A stretch of 64,000 bases of DNA from Arenicola marina (GCA_964019135.1 OZ025263.1:34698133-34762132), one strand, 5' to 3'. Positions 13,507 through 26,914 are shown, counted from the first letter of the stretch. Program-made: numbers and translations. The notes: generated by a model not told the origin, from the letters alone.

Positions 13507-14079
13507 GTGCTGACGCCCACTGGACGCGTCAGCGGGACGGCGCCGGCGCGACATTTCAGCCAATCAGAAAAAAGAATAAAATTCAGCGCAATGAATGAAT
13601 GAATGAATGAATGAATCTCCTTTATTCCACCACTTCCTGGTGAGCATTAGAACATGTCAAAAAACAGAACAAATAACAAAAACACACCAGATCCAGCAAC
13701 TCCTGAAACTGCACTGGTGTCAATCTGAAGTAAACATAGGTCCGAAACCTCTCATTGTTTGCAATGTTTAGCTCCTGTATGAGCCTGTGGTATTCTCCCA
13801 ATACATGAATCCAATACCTCGTTTTTTGCGACGTCTTCACATTGCTAACAGCATGATTGCGTTCTCATCAGAAGAATCTATCTTTCATTTGTTTCGAAAT
13901 ACCGCCAATATCTAAAAAATAGCCAAACCGTTAATTCAGACAGCTGCTATACGGGCACTCACCGCGCGACCACCGCGTGCAGTGGGCTATAGCCACCGCG
14001 ACCGAACCGCGCCGCCTCGGTTCCGTCGCCGCGTCAGTTCCGTCACCGCGCCGCGAACGCGTCCAGTGGGCGTCAGCAC
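13507..14079 (-). mobile_element. Short PIF/Harbinger-type DNA transposon
   Basis: A 23-bp terminal inverted repeat beginning GTGCTGACGCCCACTGGACG sits at 13507-13529 and, reversed, at 14057-14079. It is flanked by TTA on the left and TAA on the right, so a TA or TWA target duplication is possible. Inside, on the minus strand, is a remnant resembling the N-terminal part of a Harbinger transposase, followed by an (ATGA)n stretch at about 13588-13618. At 573 bp it is far too short to be autonomous. Confidence 0.75.
13622..13882 (-). pseudogene. Harbinger transposase N-terminal fragment
   Basis: The minus-strand frame reads through a TRYWIHVLGEYH block and an FRLTPVQFQELLDLV block. This is the usual opening of PIF/Harbinger (HARBI1-like) transposases, in which an RxYWVH segment is followed by an FRMS...F..LL motif. 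The frame then runs into unrelated sequence, and the DDE nuclease domain is absent. It lies inside the 573-bp TIR element and is a relic of the element's own gene, not a host HARBI1. No ATG-led start is convincing; upstream in-frame sequence reads AVSNVKTSQK. Confidence 0.65.
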
Positions 14080-14084
14080 TAATG

Positions 14085-14775
14085 GATATAGGGTATGGGG
14101 CATAGGGTATGAGATATGGGGTGTAACGTATAGCGTACGGGGTATGGCGTATAGGGCATGGGCTATGGGGTATGGGGTATGGCGTATAGGGCATGGGGTA
14201 TGGGGTATGGGGTATATGGTATAGAGTATAAGGTATAGGGTATAGAGTATAGGACATAGGGCATAGGGTATGGGACATAGGGTATAGGGTATAGGGTATA
14301 GAGTATAGGGTATAGGGTATGGGATACAGGGTATGGGGTATAGGGTATGGGGTATAAGACATAGAGCATAGGGCATAGGACATAGAGCATAGTGCATAGG
14401 GTGTGGGACATAGGGTATAGAGTATAGGGTATAGAGTATAGGGTATAGGGGTATAGAGTATAGGGTATGGGGTAAAGGGTATAGGGCTTAGGGCATATGG
14501 TATGGGGTACAGGGTATAGGGTATGGGATACAGGGTATGGGATATAGAGTATAGGGTATAGGGTATAGGGTATGGGATACAGGGTATGGGGTATGGGGTA
14601 TGGGATACAGGGTATGGGGTATGGGGTATAGGGTATGGAGTATAGGGTCTAGGGTATAGTGTATAGGGTATAGTGTATAGGGTATAAGGTATGGGGTATA
14701 GGGTATAGGATATGGGATATAGGGTATGGGGTATAGGGTATAGGGTATGGGGTATAGGCATATGGTATGGGGGTA
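14085..14775. repeat. Degenerate heptamer array (GGTATAG family)
   Basis: About 690 bp of interleaved GGTATAG, GGTATGG and GGCATAG heptamers with occasional GATACAG. Strand bias is strong: purine plus T on the plus strand, with YTAYACC on the minus strand. The array starts right after the Harbinger-type element. Open frames on both strands follow from the repeat. Confidence 0.93.
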
Positions 14776-17700
14776 TAGCCCTAGTTCTATGGCTGTAGCA
14801 CGGGCAAAATTCGGATATGACGGTAAAAAAAATTGGACATGGCCCAGCCAGGGCTAAAATCTAAGACAGGAGAGATGTTTGCCGAGGGCTGTGACTGGTG
14901 AAGCTGTGATGAGCGTGATCGTGGCGTGTAAAGGTGACCTGTATAGGGAGTGGGGGGGGGGGGGGGTGTATATGAAGGGGATGAGTGGAGGGGGGGGGGG
15001 GGGTGAGGGGAGTGGTTCGTATAACAAGACGTAATAATGAAAACACCGGAGTTCCTATGTTTTCTTTCTTATCAGCATTTCCGGTTATCAGATAATCAGT
15101 GTCACCCTGTGAGGTAACCCGCACCCACTTCCCATTAACTACACATCAATGGGCAGACGCGATGACCTGCTGTCAGAGCTCACGAATCAAGATTAACCTA
15201 CTATCAGCCCTGTTGTAGTAAGTCAATATTAGGCCGGAGTCCAGTTAGTCGGCCATGAAGCCAGTTAGCTTGGCAGTGCCGTGTCGTATTCACCCTCACA
15301 CCACGTGGAGGTAAGTTAAACAATACAACATTTAAAGTCTAAGAGCATAGATCATCAAACATCCGGGTTCCCATGAGTATTGATTCACAAAAGCAGTCAG
15401 CGCGTGGATACTTTAATCATATTAGTGTTGTGCAATTGCCCCTGGAAAACCTTTTAACCCTTTAATTAGTGCATTAAATAGATCCTAGGGCGTAGTATAA
15501 AAAGTGCGCGTATAATAACAAATAAATAAAACAAATTAAAGGGACAGTTTGTTTTCAAAATGGCGTATCTCAGACGGGACAGTATGGCTTTACTACGTCA
15601 TCAACATTTGGACATAGCTACCGTTTTCGGCGCTTTAGCCCATATTATGGATTTAATAACGCCGACGCATCTTATATTTTTATGATCACCAATATTAGAT
15701 CATTTGTCCAGTAAAGTTCGATGATATATTTCGCATAATCATAAAGGTGGGAAATGATGTCTGGTCGCCATTCTCCGTGTGTTGACGAACACGTCACTTT
15801 CTGGTGTGTTGTCTCTGTCACTTTGACTGACACAGTTGCCCGCCATCTTGAATATTGTGATTGATTCTGTGAACCAGCGTCCACCGATGGTGAAGCAACA
15901 ACCTGGCAAGCCGTCCCCCCAGGATAGCAATGAGTCACTGTAGTTTGCCAGCATACTCTGGTCCGGCCAGCCAGGGTTGCCATGGTTTGTGATACGGATG
16001 TGCGTCATGCAGGCGTTAGTGACGACATAGGAACTATACCTTCCGACCCCATATTATTGTAGGCCCGGAATTATTGTTTACACCGAAGCCGCCATTACTG
16101 GGTTGTTTACAAGCATTGCAAGGCCGTTGGGACGTCAGAGGAGCTTAATTGGCCTTCCATTATCTATGAGAATACGAAAGCAGGGCTTGATAGGGGGGTG
16201 GGGGGTCAATGGGGGGGGGGTCATGTTCCGAGATTACCAGTTCACGACGAATTAAAACATATAATACAAAACAAGAGCTGATCCCAGAAATAAATTGATA
16301 ATTTCCCGATTCATGGTTATTTAATATTACACCTCCTAGTTCACAATTACTAAAAAAATCCTTGATCCCGGCGGTCGGCTAATGCCCCATTAATTTTTTT
16401 TATATTAACTTTATTTATTTTACGACGTTTACAACAGCGAATTCCCATATTAATGTTCTTTTTGCTACTTCCCAGTTTACGGTGAAATGAAAAGCCGGAA
16501 ATACCCCCATGGACCCCTCCCTTCATAGTGTCCCAAAGGTTCAATACGCTTGACTGATTTATGCCAATCATATTTAAGGCCGTGTCTCGTGTTTAAGACG
16601 TCACACGTGTCGTGGTCAGGTGGGGTGGGGACATCGATGGACAGCACGTGACTAGCACGTGATCGTAACGAAGGTTACCAATGTCCTGGCCATGATGGCA
16701 AATTACACTGAAATGGTATGTGCTTCAGTCTACGGGCCACCCCACTAGCTACGTGCCACCCCCCCCCCCCCCCCCCCTAGTTACGTGCCACCCCCTAGCT
16801 ACGTGCCACCCCACTAGCTCCCTTTTTGGTGCGAACCATAAGTGCTGCATTCAGTGATGTTCGGCGTCGCAGGCTGGCGGGGCAGACCCCCGGCAGAGCT
16901 GGGCTGGCCCATAGTCCTCGCTCCATATACGGTAGCTATTATTGGGGTACGCAGGTGTGAGTGTTGGGTAGTGACTTTTAATAAATATAATGGAAAACAA
17001 TTAGTGTTCACTGCTGCTTCACATACCACGTAATACATACGGAACCGGAGGCACGAGAAGTACACTTGTCACACCCTCCGGACCTAGATCTACCCATTAA
17101 AACAATATTTATTGCGATATTAGGAAGGTATGAAACAAATCTGGGAAAATATTTATTCTTTGATTATCGTGTTGTGCTTGGACAAAAATCGGCGTCTAAC
17201 TGTGCATTAAGTTATAGGTGTGAAAGTCATGATCCTGGCCAGTTTTGGGCAGTCGGACGTTTTGGGTTCTGACACACGTCTATGGATCTCCATGGGGGCT
17301 AAGGTGACAATATGCCAAGTACAGTGTCAGTGTATAGAAGCTTTTTTAAAGGTGAAAAATGGCGTAATACTGCGCACCTATTCTTAAATCTTGTATGGGA
17401 AATTATAATTTTTTTATAACTAAGTCACAAAATGTCGACATTCTTTCGTGTTGGTCCGTGGCCATGAAGACAAATACGATAAAACATAAACTTCTCCATA
17501 TCCGATGACATATCCAGTAATTGTGTTAAACAAATACGTCTTCTGCAAAAGAAATGACATTAGGCCTACGTTACATCACGGTGTTTTTTTCCACCTTTTA
17601 ACATGTGATGACACGTCTATTTCGCATCGAGTTAACATATTGACACAGTCCGACAGTGTGTCAGTGAACAGTTTTCCAAAGATAAACAAATAAGCTTACG

Positions 17701-18385
17701 AGTGTGATTCAATAACAAGTTACAGCTTTTATTCCATGAATCACTAAAGACATGCCACCGTCGCAGTTGCCGCTAAACCTGAGGTCCGGTCTGTTTATTT
17801 CTGTTAGCATTACGTATGAGCGATATTTAGAAATTATTTGATAACCAAAGCCCTCGCGCGTGGGCGAGGCGGAAGCCGTCGGTCGATATGCATCATCGAC
17901 CCCTCACACACCCTCCCACCCCGCCTTCACATGTATGCTGCGGGCCGGCTCACATTGTATTCCTCCGCGATCGTCAACTGGCGCAATGTCACACCACACA
18001 CAGAAAGCACCCTTCACACTCTCGTCACCCACAGTACGTCGTCCAGAGGTACACACTACCGCACATAAACAGAGGGCTGGTTCAAACCCTCAGCCAGGTC
18101 TTGGAATTACCTATGTCTTTTTGAGCACACCGTGACCAAGTCAAGTCGGGTTACGACATATAGCTGTGTGGTTGCAGCAGATGACTGTAGACAATGTCAA
18201 TGTCAGTGTCAAGTGTCCTTCCAGCGACCTTCCCTCTGCGTACGCCATCGATCGTCGGGTGTTGCGTCATTCCAGGGTATACTGTGGCGTCGCGTAGCGT
18301 TCCCCTGCGTTGGGAAGGCGGGGGTGGTAAGGGTGGGGGGGGGGGGTGGCCACAGAAGTATATCAAGAATGGCCCAACAGGACCA
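14776..18385. other. Non-coding, no gene recognised
   Basis: Unique sequence with G/C homopolymers: G15 at 14952-14966, another G run near 14992, and C19 at 16759-16777. A short tandem of CTAGCTACGTGCCACCCC occurs around 16740-16815. No open frame shows a recognisable protein family. Confidence 0.5.
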
Positions 18386-18532
18386 GGGAGGGTGGTGGCG
18401 TGGGGGGTAGTGGCGTGGGGGGTAGTGGCGTGGGGGGTAGTGGCGTGGGGGGTAGTGGCGTGGGGGGTAGTGGCGTGGGGGGTAGTGGCGTGGGGGGTAG
18501 TGGCGTGGGGGGTAGTGGCGTGGGGGGTAGAA
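18386..18532. repeat. 15-bp G-rich minisatellite, about 9-10 units
   Basis: Nearly identical units of GTGGCGTGGGGGGTA. The array is G-quadruplex-prone on the plus strand. Open frames such as VGGSG repeats arise only because 15 is a multiple of three. Confidence 0.95.
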
Positions 18533-19555
18533 GACATGTACCAAAACAGACATGTGAAGGGTACGCGGTAGCCTAACGGTATGGAAATAAAACGTTGTTT
18601 TCTGCCACTTATGTGCCCACAATGGCCCTAACCTGGGCCGGGTACCCGGGATTCACACAGGTGATGCCTGTTCCCATGACTCGACGGCAATTCCCGCATT
18701 GGCGCCTTGCCATATACCGCGTATCTAATAGTTATATTAATAATAATAGGTATATTTCCGTTTTTCCTGGCGCGTTCTTACGATAATAGCCGGTGATTTG
18801 GAAGTGTGGAAACGGAACAGTTATTATTTTGAATCATCAGTATCGAGAAAGGGGGAAAAGAGACCACTGACTAAGACACGATTTCCTCTTCCACCAATAC
18901 AGGAAGGCTTCGTTTTCTTCACAACTCACTGTAGTATATAGTTATGTCAACGTAACATAGGTTCAAGGTCGCCCTGCAGGAGCCATCCGTTAATACAAGG
19001 AAATGTGACAACACTGCTTTTGGCGCCACTTTTCAAATTGTGCCGGTGAAGAACTTTCCTCGGTGGCTGAGAACCACATAAGTGCTGTCACACTGGCGAA
19101 CCACTTTTGCGTGTGTACCACTTTCGGTTTGTCACAACAGAGGACGCTACGATTGTCACCTCTTCACCATCACCTCTTCCACACTTTATCTAGCACCCCT
19201 CCCACACTTTATCCAACACCCCTCCCACAATTATCACACTCTTTGTCAGCCGCCCCTTCTAATATATACAAAGATCAAGTATCGCTTCCAATTTTACATA
19301 TCTGGTAAAAAATGCGTTTCACCAAGCCCGGGAGAGCTCCCCCCTTCCCGTGCAAGGCTAATAGTCAGGCTGTGTACCCTCTGTGGGCCGATCCTAACCC
19401 AGTTGGCGGACACTTGACCTTCGTAACGTGTGTGTACGTAAAACCACCTTATTATCATAGTACACTTTGGCGCCAATTTTCAAAAGCAGCCGGATCTGAA
19501 TGCGGCGGCTTGCCACAACGCAGGATATCACCGACTGTCCAATCTTACTCAGAAA
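18533..19555. other. Non-coding, no gene recognised
   Basis: Nothing beyond short C/A-rich repeats (CACCCCTCCCACA-like) around 19193-19250 is seen. Confidence 0.45.
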
Positions 19556-19890
19556 CGTAGCTTGCTACCCACCCAGTAAGCCTGTGGACATTGCCTGCTA
19601 CCCACCCAGTAAGCCTGTGGACATCGCCTGCTACCCACCCAGTAAGCCTGTGGACATCGCCTGCTACCCACCCAGTAAGCCTGTGGACATCGCCTGCTAC
19701 CCACCCAGTAAGCCTGTGGAAATCGCCTGCTACCCACCCAGTAAGCCTGTGGACATCGCCTGCTACCCACCTAGTAAGCCTGTGGACATCGCCTGCTACC
19801 CACCCAGTAAGCCTGTGGAAATCGCCTGCTACCCACCCAGTAAGCCTGTGGACATCGTCTGCTACCCACCCAGTAAGCCTGCGATCAGTG
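19556..19890. repeat. 33-bp minisatellite, about 10 units
   Basis: Units carry CTACCCACCCAGTAAGCCTG followed by a TGGACATCGCCTG-like segment. The length is a multiple of three, so an 11-residue CYPPSKPVDIA repeat stays open on the plus strand within 19500-19931. Flanks show no splice or start support, so it is treated as non-coding. Confidence 0.93.
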
Positions 19891-22800
19891 GCGTCCCCAG
19901 CAAATCGAATGTGGGCCTACCAGCCAGCTAATATCAAACCGGCAGAAACTGTTGGTTTGTTTTGAACCCGTTGGGTCGGCATTAATATGGTTCTGAAGCC
20001 TAGGTCTCTTTGGGTCACACCGATGGCACAGTCGGTAAGACAGCCGAGGCGCGAAGACTCTACTCCGGTAAGTGGCAGTTACATCATATGTTTGGGGTGG
20101 CACGATAGCACGGGGGGGGGGTGGATTATTCTATTATTCTACAAAGCGAGGGTAGGGGGGGGGGGGGGGTGGCTAGATATACATGTATTCATAAAGTTAC
20201 CCGACAGAATTGATATTTCACATGTAAACCAACACTAAATTTGTAAAGGGCACGGTAGCAAAGCTGCATGACAGCGTGGAGAACATTAAAGCAATATATT
20301 ATATCAGTTTATATCACGACAATTATATTATGATATCAAATTTCTAAATGTAAACAGTGTAATTCATGAATCCGGAAGTGTGTGTCACATTTGGAACGTT
20401 AAAATTCTGTCAACGCAGGATGCAAGGACCCTTTTAAAGGATGGCTGAACCGTCATATTCTATACATAGAATCTGACTTGACAAAAAGATCCTAGATAGC
20501 TAGAAAAACCAGAAAACCAGAGTTAGTGTGCAGGCTATATATGTAGTGCATGAAGTCCCTTAATTAGGTCGCCACGTGTTCGGTGGAGCGAGCGTCAAAG
20601 GGGTCACCCAGACCGAGCTTCATCTAGTCATAAGTCCTCTTTTCTATCGCCTTTACACTACACTACAGAATATACTTATTTGACATGGAGAAGAGATTGC
20701 TAGTGTTAAAATTACGGAACATATTGCTTTAAGTCTAGTCGAAGGCCGAGTTGTTATAGATCGGGATACCCCTACCGGCGAAATTGATTCGATTTTGACT
20801 AATTAGAAACCATGTTTCTTTCGAACTATGTTTTCGAGTTCGATCGAGGTCGTATGCATGGAGCGCTTTGAACTTTGCCCCCGCGTTATTTTGAAATATT
20901 TTTTCGCTTAACCCTTGTATCGTGTTCGTGCAACATCGGAATGTCTATATTTTTCAAATTCTGTGTCGACAATACAAAATTCAACCCCCAAAACCATTCG
21001 TGACCCCAGCACCGTTGACCTTAAGGTCAACTGCGAGGTTGGCGGTTGTACGTGGGGCAGAGGTGATGCGAGGAACGTGCTCCCTGTGCTGGCAGAGTGT
21101 AGGTAGGCCTCCGATACGCTTCCTCAATCTCCCTACAGCGGTAGTCTAACGAAGCGGCCGCATTATCGGTCTGCAGCCCTTGCACCCCCCCCCCCCCCCC
21201 CTGCCACTCTCTACCCACCTTTCGTCTCTACCCCACCACCCAACCCTCCCCCGCCAGCGCTCGTAACGAGCGGTCGGTAAGTTGCACGATCCGTCCCTGT
21301 GTAAAATCTGCCCTCACACCTCCGCCTGTGCATGGAGCCGCAGGGCTTGGCTGCGAGTTTCAGGTGAATACCACTGACGTCACATTTTAGCTGGTGACGA
21401 CATGCCAGATTTCTGGATCACGTTCTCCGGCCAAAATCATCGCCTGGAAGGAAGGCCAGGCACGGATCGGACGGACTCCCTCGCTGGCCGTATCGGACTC
21501 ACAGGCCGTGCACTCCTTGTTGCCTGCCCGTCAGTGGATATACACAGCCTACATGCTGGCTAGCTGTAACCCCAGTTCGGACGGGCAATAATCCGATCCT
21601 ACCGGCTAGCTGTAGCTGGAGCCGCTGCTATGTAAATATAGATCCTCGTTCACGCTTAATGAACAGACGCTGGGTCTGCGGGTTGTTGCAGAGGAAACGG
21701 AAGTTGTGCACTAAGTCACGGTGGCACTGACTCACAGTGGAGGCTATAGGTCATAAGGGGGTCCCAGTGGAGGTCATGGGGTCCCACTGGAGGTCATGGG
21801 GGCCCAAGTTATCCAAAATAGAAAGGTACATACAGGCAATTTGGACCTAACCATCCACCTTTCGGGGCTATGACTGAATCCGGTGTTACAAACAACGTAA
21901 TTAAACATCGAGCCTAAACTAGATTATGACGTAAACTGCAGGAAATTAGGGCCATAAATCTACAATCACGGCAAACCTCAGTCAGAGACTGAAGATAAAC
22001 AGGGAGGTGAGGTGGAGAGATCGAGCGGGCACAGGAGGGACCCCCCCCCCACACACACACACACAAACAACTGGCAAAGTTGATAACGGCGATTGACTAG
22101 AAGTGGGGGTCTTTACGAAGAAAACCTCTGTAATGCAGGGAAACCGAACGTCAACATCAACAACAACAGAACCAACTGTATGGTAGCGATCCGTCATGTT
22201 GGGTACTTGTTATTGCATGTGATGATGGTCATGCACGCTACAAAACCGGATCGAAGATCCGGGGCCCGCCCCGAGTTGTCATTAGCAGCGGTCAGGATTG
22301 CGGCGGATGCGACGTCACACACCGGTGACCTCATACCTATTTTTATCGCACGCGCGCGGATCCAGAAGGTACGGGCAAACAAACGGCTTGAAGCTGAGAC
22401 GCGCATGGGAGTATGGCGGCCGCTCGTCTCATGGCTTTGATAAGACTCTCGCAGGACGACGTTCCTGAAACGAAATATACTGGTGTTGAGACAATACTTA
22501 ACAACACTCATATACCGGTTATTGTGTTCACGCTATGAATGGAAAAAACATTTCATACATATCCATTAACAACAATAGTTCCGAAATGTACCATAGGAGC
22601 AAGTATAATATTCTGAACACTGGAATTAAAACGCGCAATGCTCTGTACCCCACCTCCACTTTCTTTTGATGTACGGTTATATACAGGGGCAGAAATTATG
22701 AAATCTCCTTGTTCTGGTGTATGATATACACGTTCTCTTGTGGGGTAAAGATGCTATTGTAGCCTACCCCCTTAACAAATATATTCCACTCAATACTTTG

Positions 22801-23515
22801 AGTAAATTTGGCAAATGCCAATCCTAGATACTGACCTAGGAATGAGAGAAAACAGGTTTGACTACTATTGGAATTTGTTTTGGGTAAATCCCCAAGTAGC
22901 CTGGATTATAATGTGCACGCTACGTGCGCATGTGATTTGTGTTTACCAAAAGTGTGCCCGTCAATTCCGGTCGGAAACGGCACATGCGCATTGCGTGACT
23001 GCATCCTGATCTAAAACTAGCCTAACCCGTTAATCCAGACAGCTGCTCATCGGATTTCAATTTTGCGGATTTAAAACCTAAATGTATTACAAGTATACGC
23101 GATTGGCATGTTTAAAGCATGGATCTGGTTGCGATTCCCGGGTTAATATGGTGTCTGTGATCCGTTGATAACGATTGGCGATTGGCGGGTTGAAGAGAAA
23201 TGCGGTTGTTCAAAACTAAACATAATATTCTTATGAAACTTTCCAGCCAACATGCTCTATACAAAAGTTCAGTCCACCGTTTGTAAATGAGCAGTTTTGC
23301 TCATTTGGTTAGAAGAGGGGGCCCCCCTTACAACTGACTGTGTACTAGTAATGATTATGCAACTAACAGGGAAAAATTAAGCTAAACCAAACCATAAGAA
23401 TGTTCTCAAACTTTGCAATGTCTTAAAACAACAAGTTTACTACATTTCCAGTAACACATACGTCACCGCTATTTCTAACGAACTGTCTGTCATCATATCT
23501 CGTACCCGATAGAGA
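19891..23515. other. Non-coding, no gene recognised
   Basis: Unique sequence with G/C runs (about 20112, 20155-20169, and C17 at 21185-21201). A short 22-bp-type tandem around GTGGAGGTCATGGGG lies at about 21735-21805. At 23027-23047 a 21-base segment matches 13928-13948 inside the Harbinger-type element at 20 of 21 positions. Confidence 0.45.
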
Positions 23516-23850
23516 AAATTGTTTAAGAGGCTTATTATTACAATGGTTAATTATTAGTTACGGTGCTTATTATTACAATGGTTAATTATTAGTTACGATG
23601 CTTATCATTACAATGGTTAATTACGTGACTATAGTTACGATCCCAATCATTACAATGGTTAATTAGTAGTTACGATCCTTAACATTACAATGGTTAATTA
23701 TTAGTGAGGATCTTTAACATTACAACGGGTAATTATTAGTTGCGATGGTTATTAGAATGGGTAATTATTAGTTGCGATGGTTATTACAATGGTTAATTAT
23801 TAGTTACGATCCTTAACATGTGCCATGCTTATCATTAGAGTGGTTAATTA
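23516..23850. repeat. AT-rich diverged tandem repeat, about 35 bp units
   Basis: About nine degenerate units contain ATTACAATGGTTAATTA followed by TTAGTTACGATG-like sequence. Related fragments recur near 23965-24005. Divergence among units is much higher than in the other arrays, so this one looks old. Confidence 0.8.
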
Positions 23851-26820
23851 GGATTTACGATGCTAAAGGTATTCATACAGCCAATATTGTTCTTCAAAAA
23901 CGTTTAAAATTTCTGGACAGTAAATTTTGTATTTATATTCTTATCATATAAGTACACGTATATTGCTAATTATTAGTTACGATGCTTATCATGACAGTGG
24001 TTACTATGAGGCTAACAACCATTATAAGGCCTTTTTTAGGTTTACCGCTAGGCGGCGCCGTTGTGAACTGCCGCATTTCTCTTTAAAGGTGTGGTGATTG
24101 TGATCCGTGGGTCAGGTTAACCAAACACCACTTGCCACTCATCATTAATATCTTCACTCGTGATTGTTATTCCGGCGCTGTACACGGCCAGAAGTGAACA
24201 CTCAGGGTAAACAAGCACCCTCAGTTACCACCCCTTCAGTGCTATCACTGAGTGGCATTGGGCGATCTCTTGACGAGGGCTTTTACCTTTTCCTAAGTGA
24301 TGAAGAGATAACGGGAAAAAATCGTGTCAAGATGTTTTGTGTCCTTCCGATGAATTGCACGCATTGAGTGTCCTTCCTAGTACATCATTCCCCGAACGCT
24401 TAAGATATAAGCCCGCGGTGTACCATAAATCTAGCTCTGAAGTTTATCATACACCTACACATGTGGCTATGTGCGGCGTCATCAATCTAAGGCGTATCCT
24501 GGTCAGGGATCGTTGAGATGCCCCAGGGTCGAACGTAGGCCCTACTGGTCGACGTCACAAGTTGATATAATATATATATACAGAGAACGGGGGTGGGGGG
24601 CTAAATCGTGTCCGCCCAAGAGCACTTGTCTTGGAGACACGTTGCCATCATCTAAATCCTATGCAAAACCTTGTCCTAGCCAAAAAGAAACCCATGTACG
24701 TCACGTGAAATAAATCAATATATAAGCTTATATATATAAGGGTGGGTGAGATCTGGCCGGCCTGAGACAAGTAGTGCAACATGCCAGTTGAATGACAACA
24801 CTTTGCATTGGTTACCGCGTTGATGGCGTGGAGGCTAATACATAACTATAAAGCGTAACACGGGGCATTTGTCCAAGACAAGTATTTAATGCACGTATCC
24901 GCCCAGGTTTTATGTTCATTTGTAAATCTAATAATGCATTTTATATTCATGATTTACTGTATAACCATAAAACCTCTTCAAGCGTTTGTTGTTACATCGA
25001 CTGCGGTAACCAGCCAAGCTAGCTACCTCGCTCTACCTAGCGGGCCCAAGCTATTCCCCAATTCCGAGCGCGGAATAAATTCGTTAAACGGAGCCGAATG
25101 CAACATTATAACACCAAGCACAGCAGTACCAAGCCGAGCATTGGTGCCCCGGAACCCACAACTACCACAACGGTCTTTTTCCCTTAAATAAAAGAGGTAA
25201 AATTAGACATAAAATCTGCAGCGAGCTGTAGATGGCTTAGTCTGTATCATTGGATATTCGGCCATTTCACAGATTCTGAATTATTTACTTTCGCGGATCT
25301 TCCCTGAATCATGTAGGCCTACTGCCTGGACCATCGCATGTTCAGGTGTTTCCGGTTGACGCACAGAGCAACCCATCATACCGACGTGAAAAAAACGTGA
25401 TCCTATCTCATCAAGCTTGCCCGGATACATAGTTACGGAAGTGGTACACTGAGGTTTGGGTGATTGCTTCCTCTCACTCGGTAGCTCAAAACTAGCATCC
25501 CCCCTGGGGGAGGGAGGGGGGGGGGGCATTACATTTCTACAATGGTGTGGGGTGCGCCGCCCATAGCCGGGCCCATGTCATAGCCGGCAGAGAAATACGT
25601 GGTACTTTGGTCAAATAATTTTTTGTTACAAAAGGCATTTATAATAGACACTGACACTCATGGCAAGGTATATAGAGGTACATTTTTTTAACACATTCGA
25701 GTTCAACTGGAATATGTAGTGAAGAGTTGCAATTTTGAAAAAAAACTTCATTCTCAGGTGGGCAATGAAAAACAATTCGGGAATGGAGAAAAAAAGCGAA
25801 AAATGGGGTCATTTGTGATGCTCCCTCCACCCCCCCCCCCCTCCCTGGAGGGATGAAGGCCTTCTGAGCCTAATACAGGACCGCAATGTTATAAATAATA
25901 CTATATTTAAAATATAGTGAGCCCCCCTCCCCCCCTTCCCTCCCGGAGGGGTGTAGGCCTACTTAGCCTAATATAGTGTTGGTCCCCCCCCCCCTTCCCC
26001 GGGGGACCAAATTAACTTTTTTTTGTGCTTTGTTTTTTTTTAATTACACCATTAGAAGCTGAATATACATGTGATACAATATTAGAAATAATAATATATT
26101 TAAGATACCGGTACATCGGAGGAGTGTTGGGCCTACTTAACCTAATACTGTGACAGTGCTGGGTTTGCAAGGGTTCCGCCGTATGCCCCGTTCCCATTTT
26201 TCACGTCAAAATCCTCTCGGAAGGGGTAGATGCTCTAGGCCTATCTTTTTTTACAAACAGACCCGCTCGATTTTTTTTTCCAGGCAAGCATGCATAATTT
26301 TAGAGTCTCCCCCACCCCCTGGGTCGCAAGTTTTAAAATATTTTCTTTATCAGAAATGTCCGCTCTAGCGTAGTAGGCCTGTAAAAGTAATGGGATCAGT
26401 GATTGCGCGGGTACCAGTGATCTTTTGCACCACAACTGTCCGCTCTCACAGACATCTCCGCCATTCAATATCCAACCTTCAATGTCGGGCGGATATGTAC
26501 CCTATACGCCTAACCAATGTATCGATTTGCTTCCCGCCGGGAGGCTAAGATGGCAAGAGCCGTTGGCGTTCATGTGGCAGCAGCGATCACTCGTGCTTCA
26601 CTCTCCGCTCATGAATATGCTAATGACGTACGTGCAAGAAAAGTAGTTCCTTCATGTTTCCGATTCATTATACGGTTAACTCGTATAAAATATGCCTTTA
26701 GTAGTATAAAGTTAAATATCTAACTTCAGAGAGAATAATGTATCTTGCTAAGCAAGTAGCATAAACATGCTTCAGAGAGGGTAATTATCATTGCCAAGGG
26801 GATTTGAGCGCCAGACCACG
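23851..26820. other. Gene-free upstream region with diverged transposon copies
   Basis: No gene is seen. About 25630-25815 is homologous to 28085-28275 inside the SLC34 gene: both share a GTATATAGAGGT block, an AACTGGAATA(T/C)(G/T)TAGT block, a GCAATTTTGAA block and an AGGTCATTT-like end. 26180-26375 matches 1541-1745. Short inserts with GGCCTACTTAGCCTAATA recur near 25955 and 26130. Confidence 0.5.
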
Positions 26821-26854
26821 CGTACACTGCGCGACTCACCCAGTGATGCGGTTG

Positions 26855-26891
26855 TATAAAAGTGAACCGGCTCGAACCGGGCGAGTCAGTC
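26855..26891 (+). promoter_or_regulatory. TATA box and initiator of the SLC34 gene
   Basis: TATAAA at 26855-26860 is followed 33 bases later by a TCAGTCT initiator with its A at 26888. That puts transcription start about 23 bases before the chosen ATG at 26911. Spacing and both motifs fit a focused pol II promoter. Confidence 0.7.
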
Positions 26892-26893
26892 TA

Positions 26894-26914
26894 ATGGTGG
26901 AAGAGCAAGGATGA
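26894..26914 (+). CDS. Possible 6-codon upstream ORF overlapping the SLC34 start
   Basis: ATG at 26894 opens MVEEQG and its TGA at 26912-26914 overlaps the main ATG at 26911 as ATGA. With the predicted cap site at 26888 the uORF start is only about 6 bases from the cap, so leaky scanning may bypass it. If transcription starts further upstream it could tune translation of the transporter. Confidence 0.35.
   Translation: MVEEQG

Noticed and set aside
14085-14775. True telomeric repeat
   Set aside because: Units are GGTATAG-type, degenerate, and not TTAGGG.
15739-16008. 89-codon minus frame with a NPGWPDQSMLANYSDS-like stretch as a possible exon
   Set aside because: I could not link it to any family, and no flanking splice partners were found.
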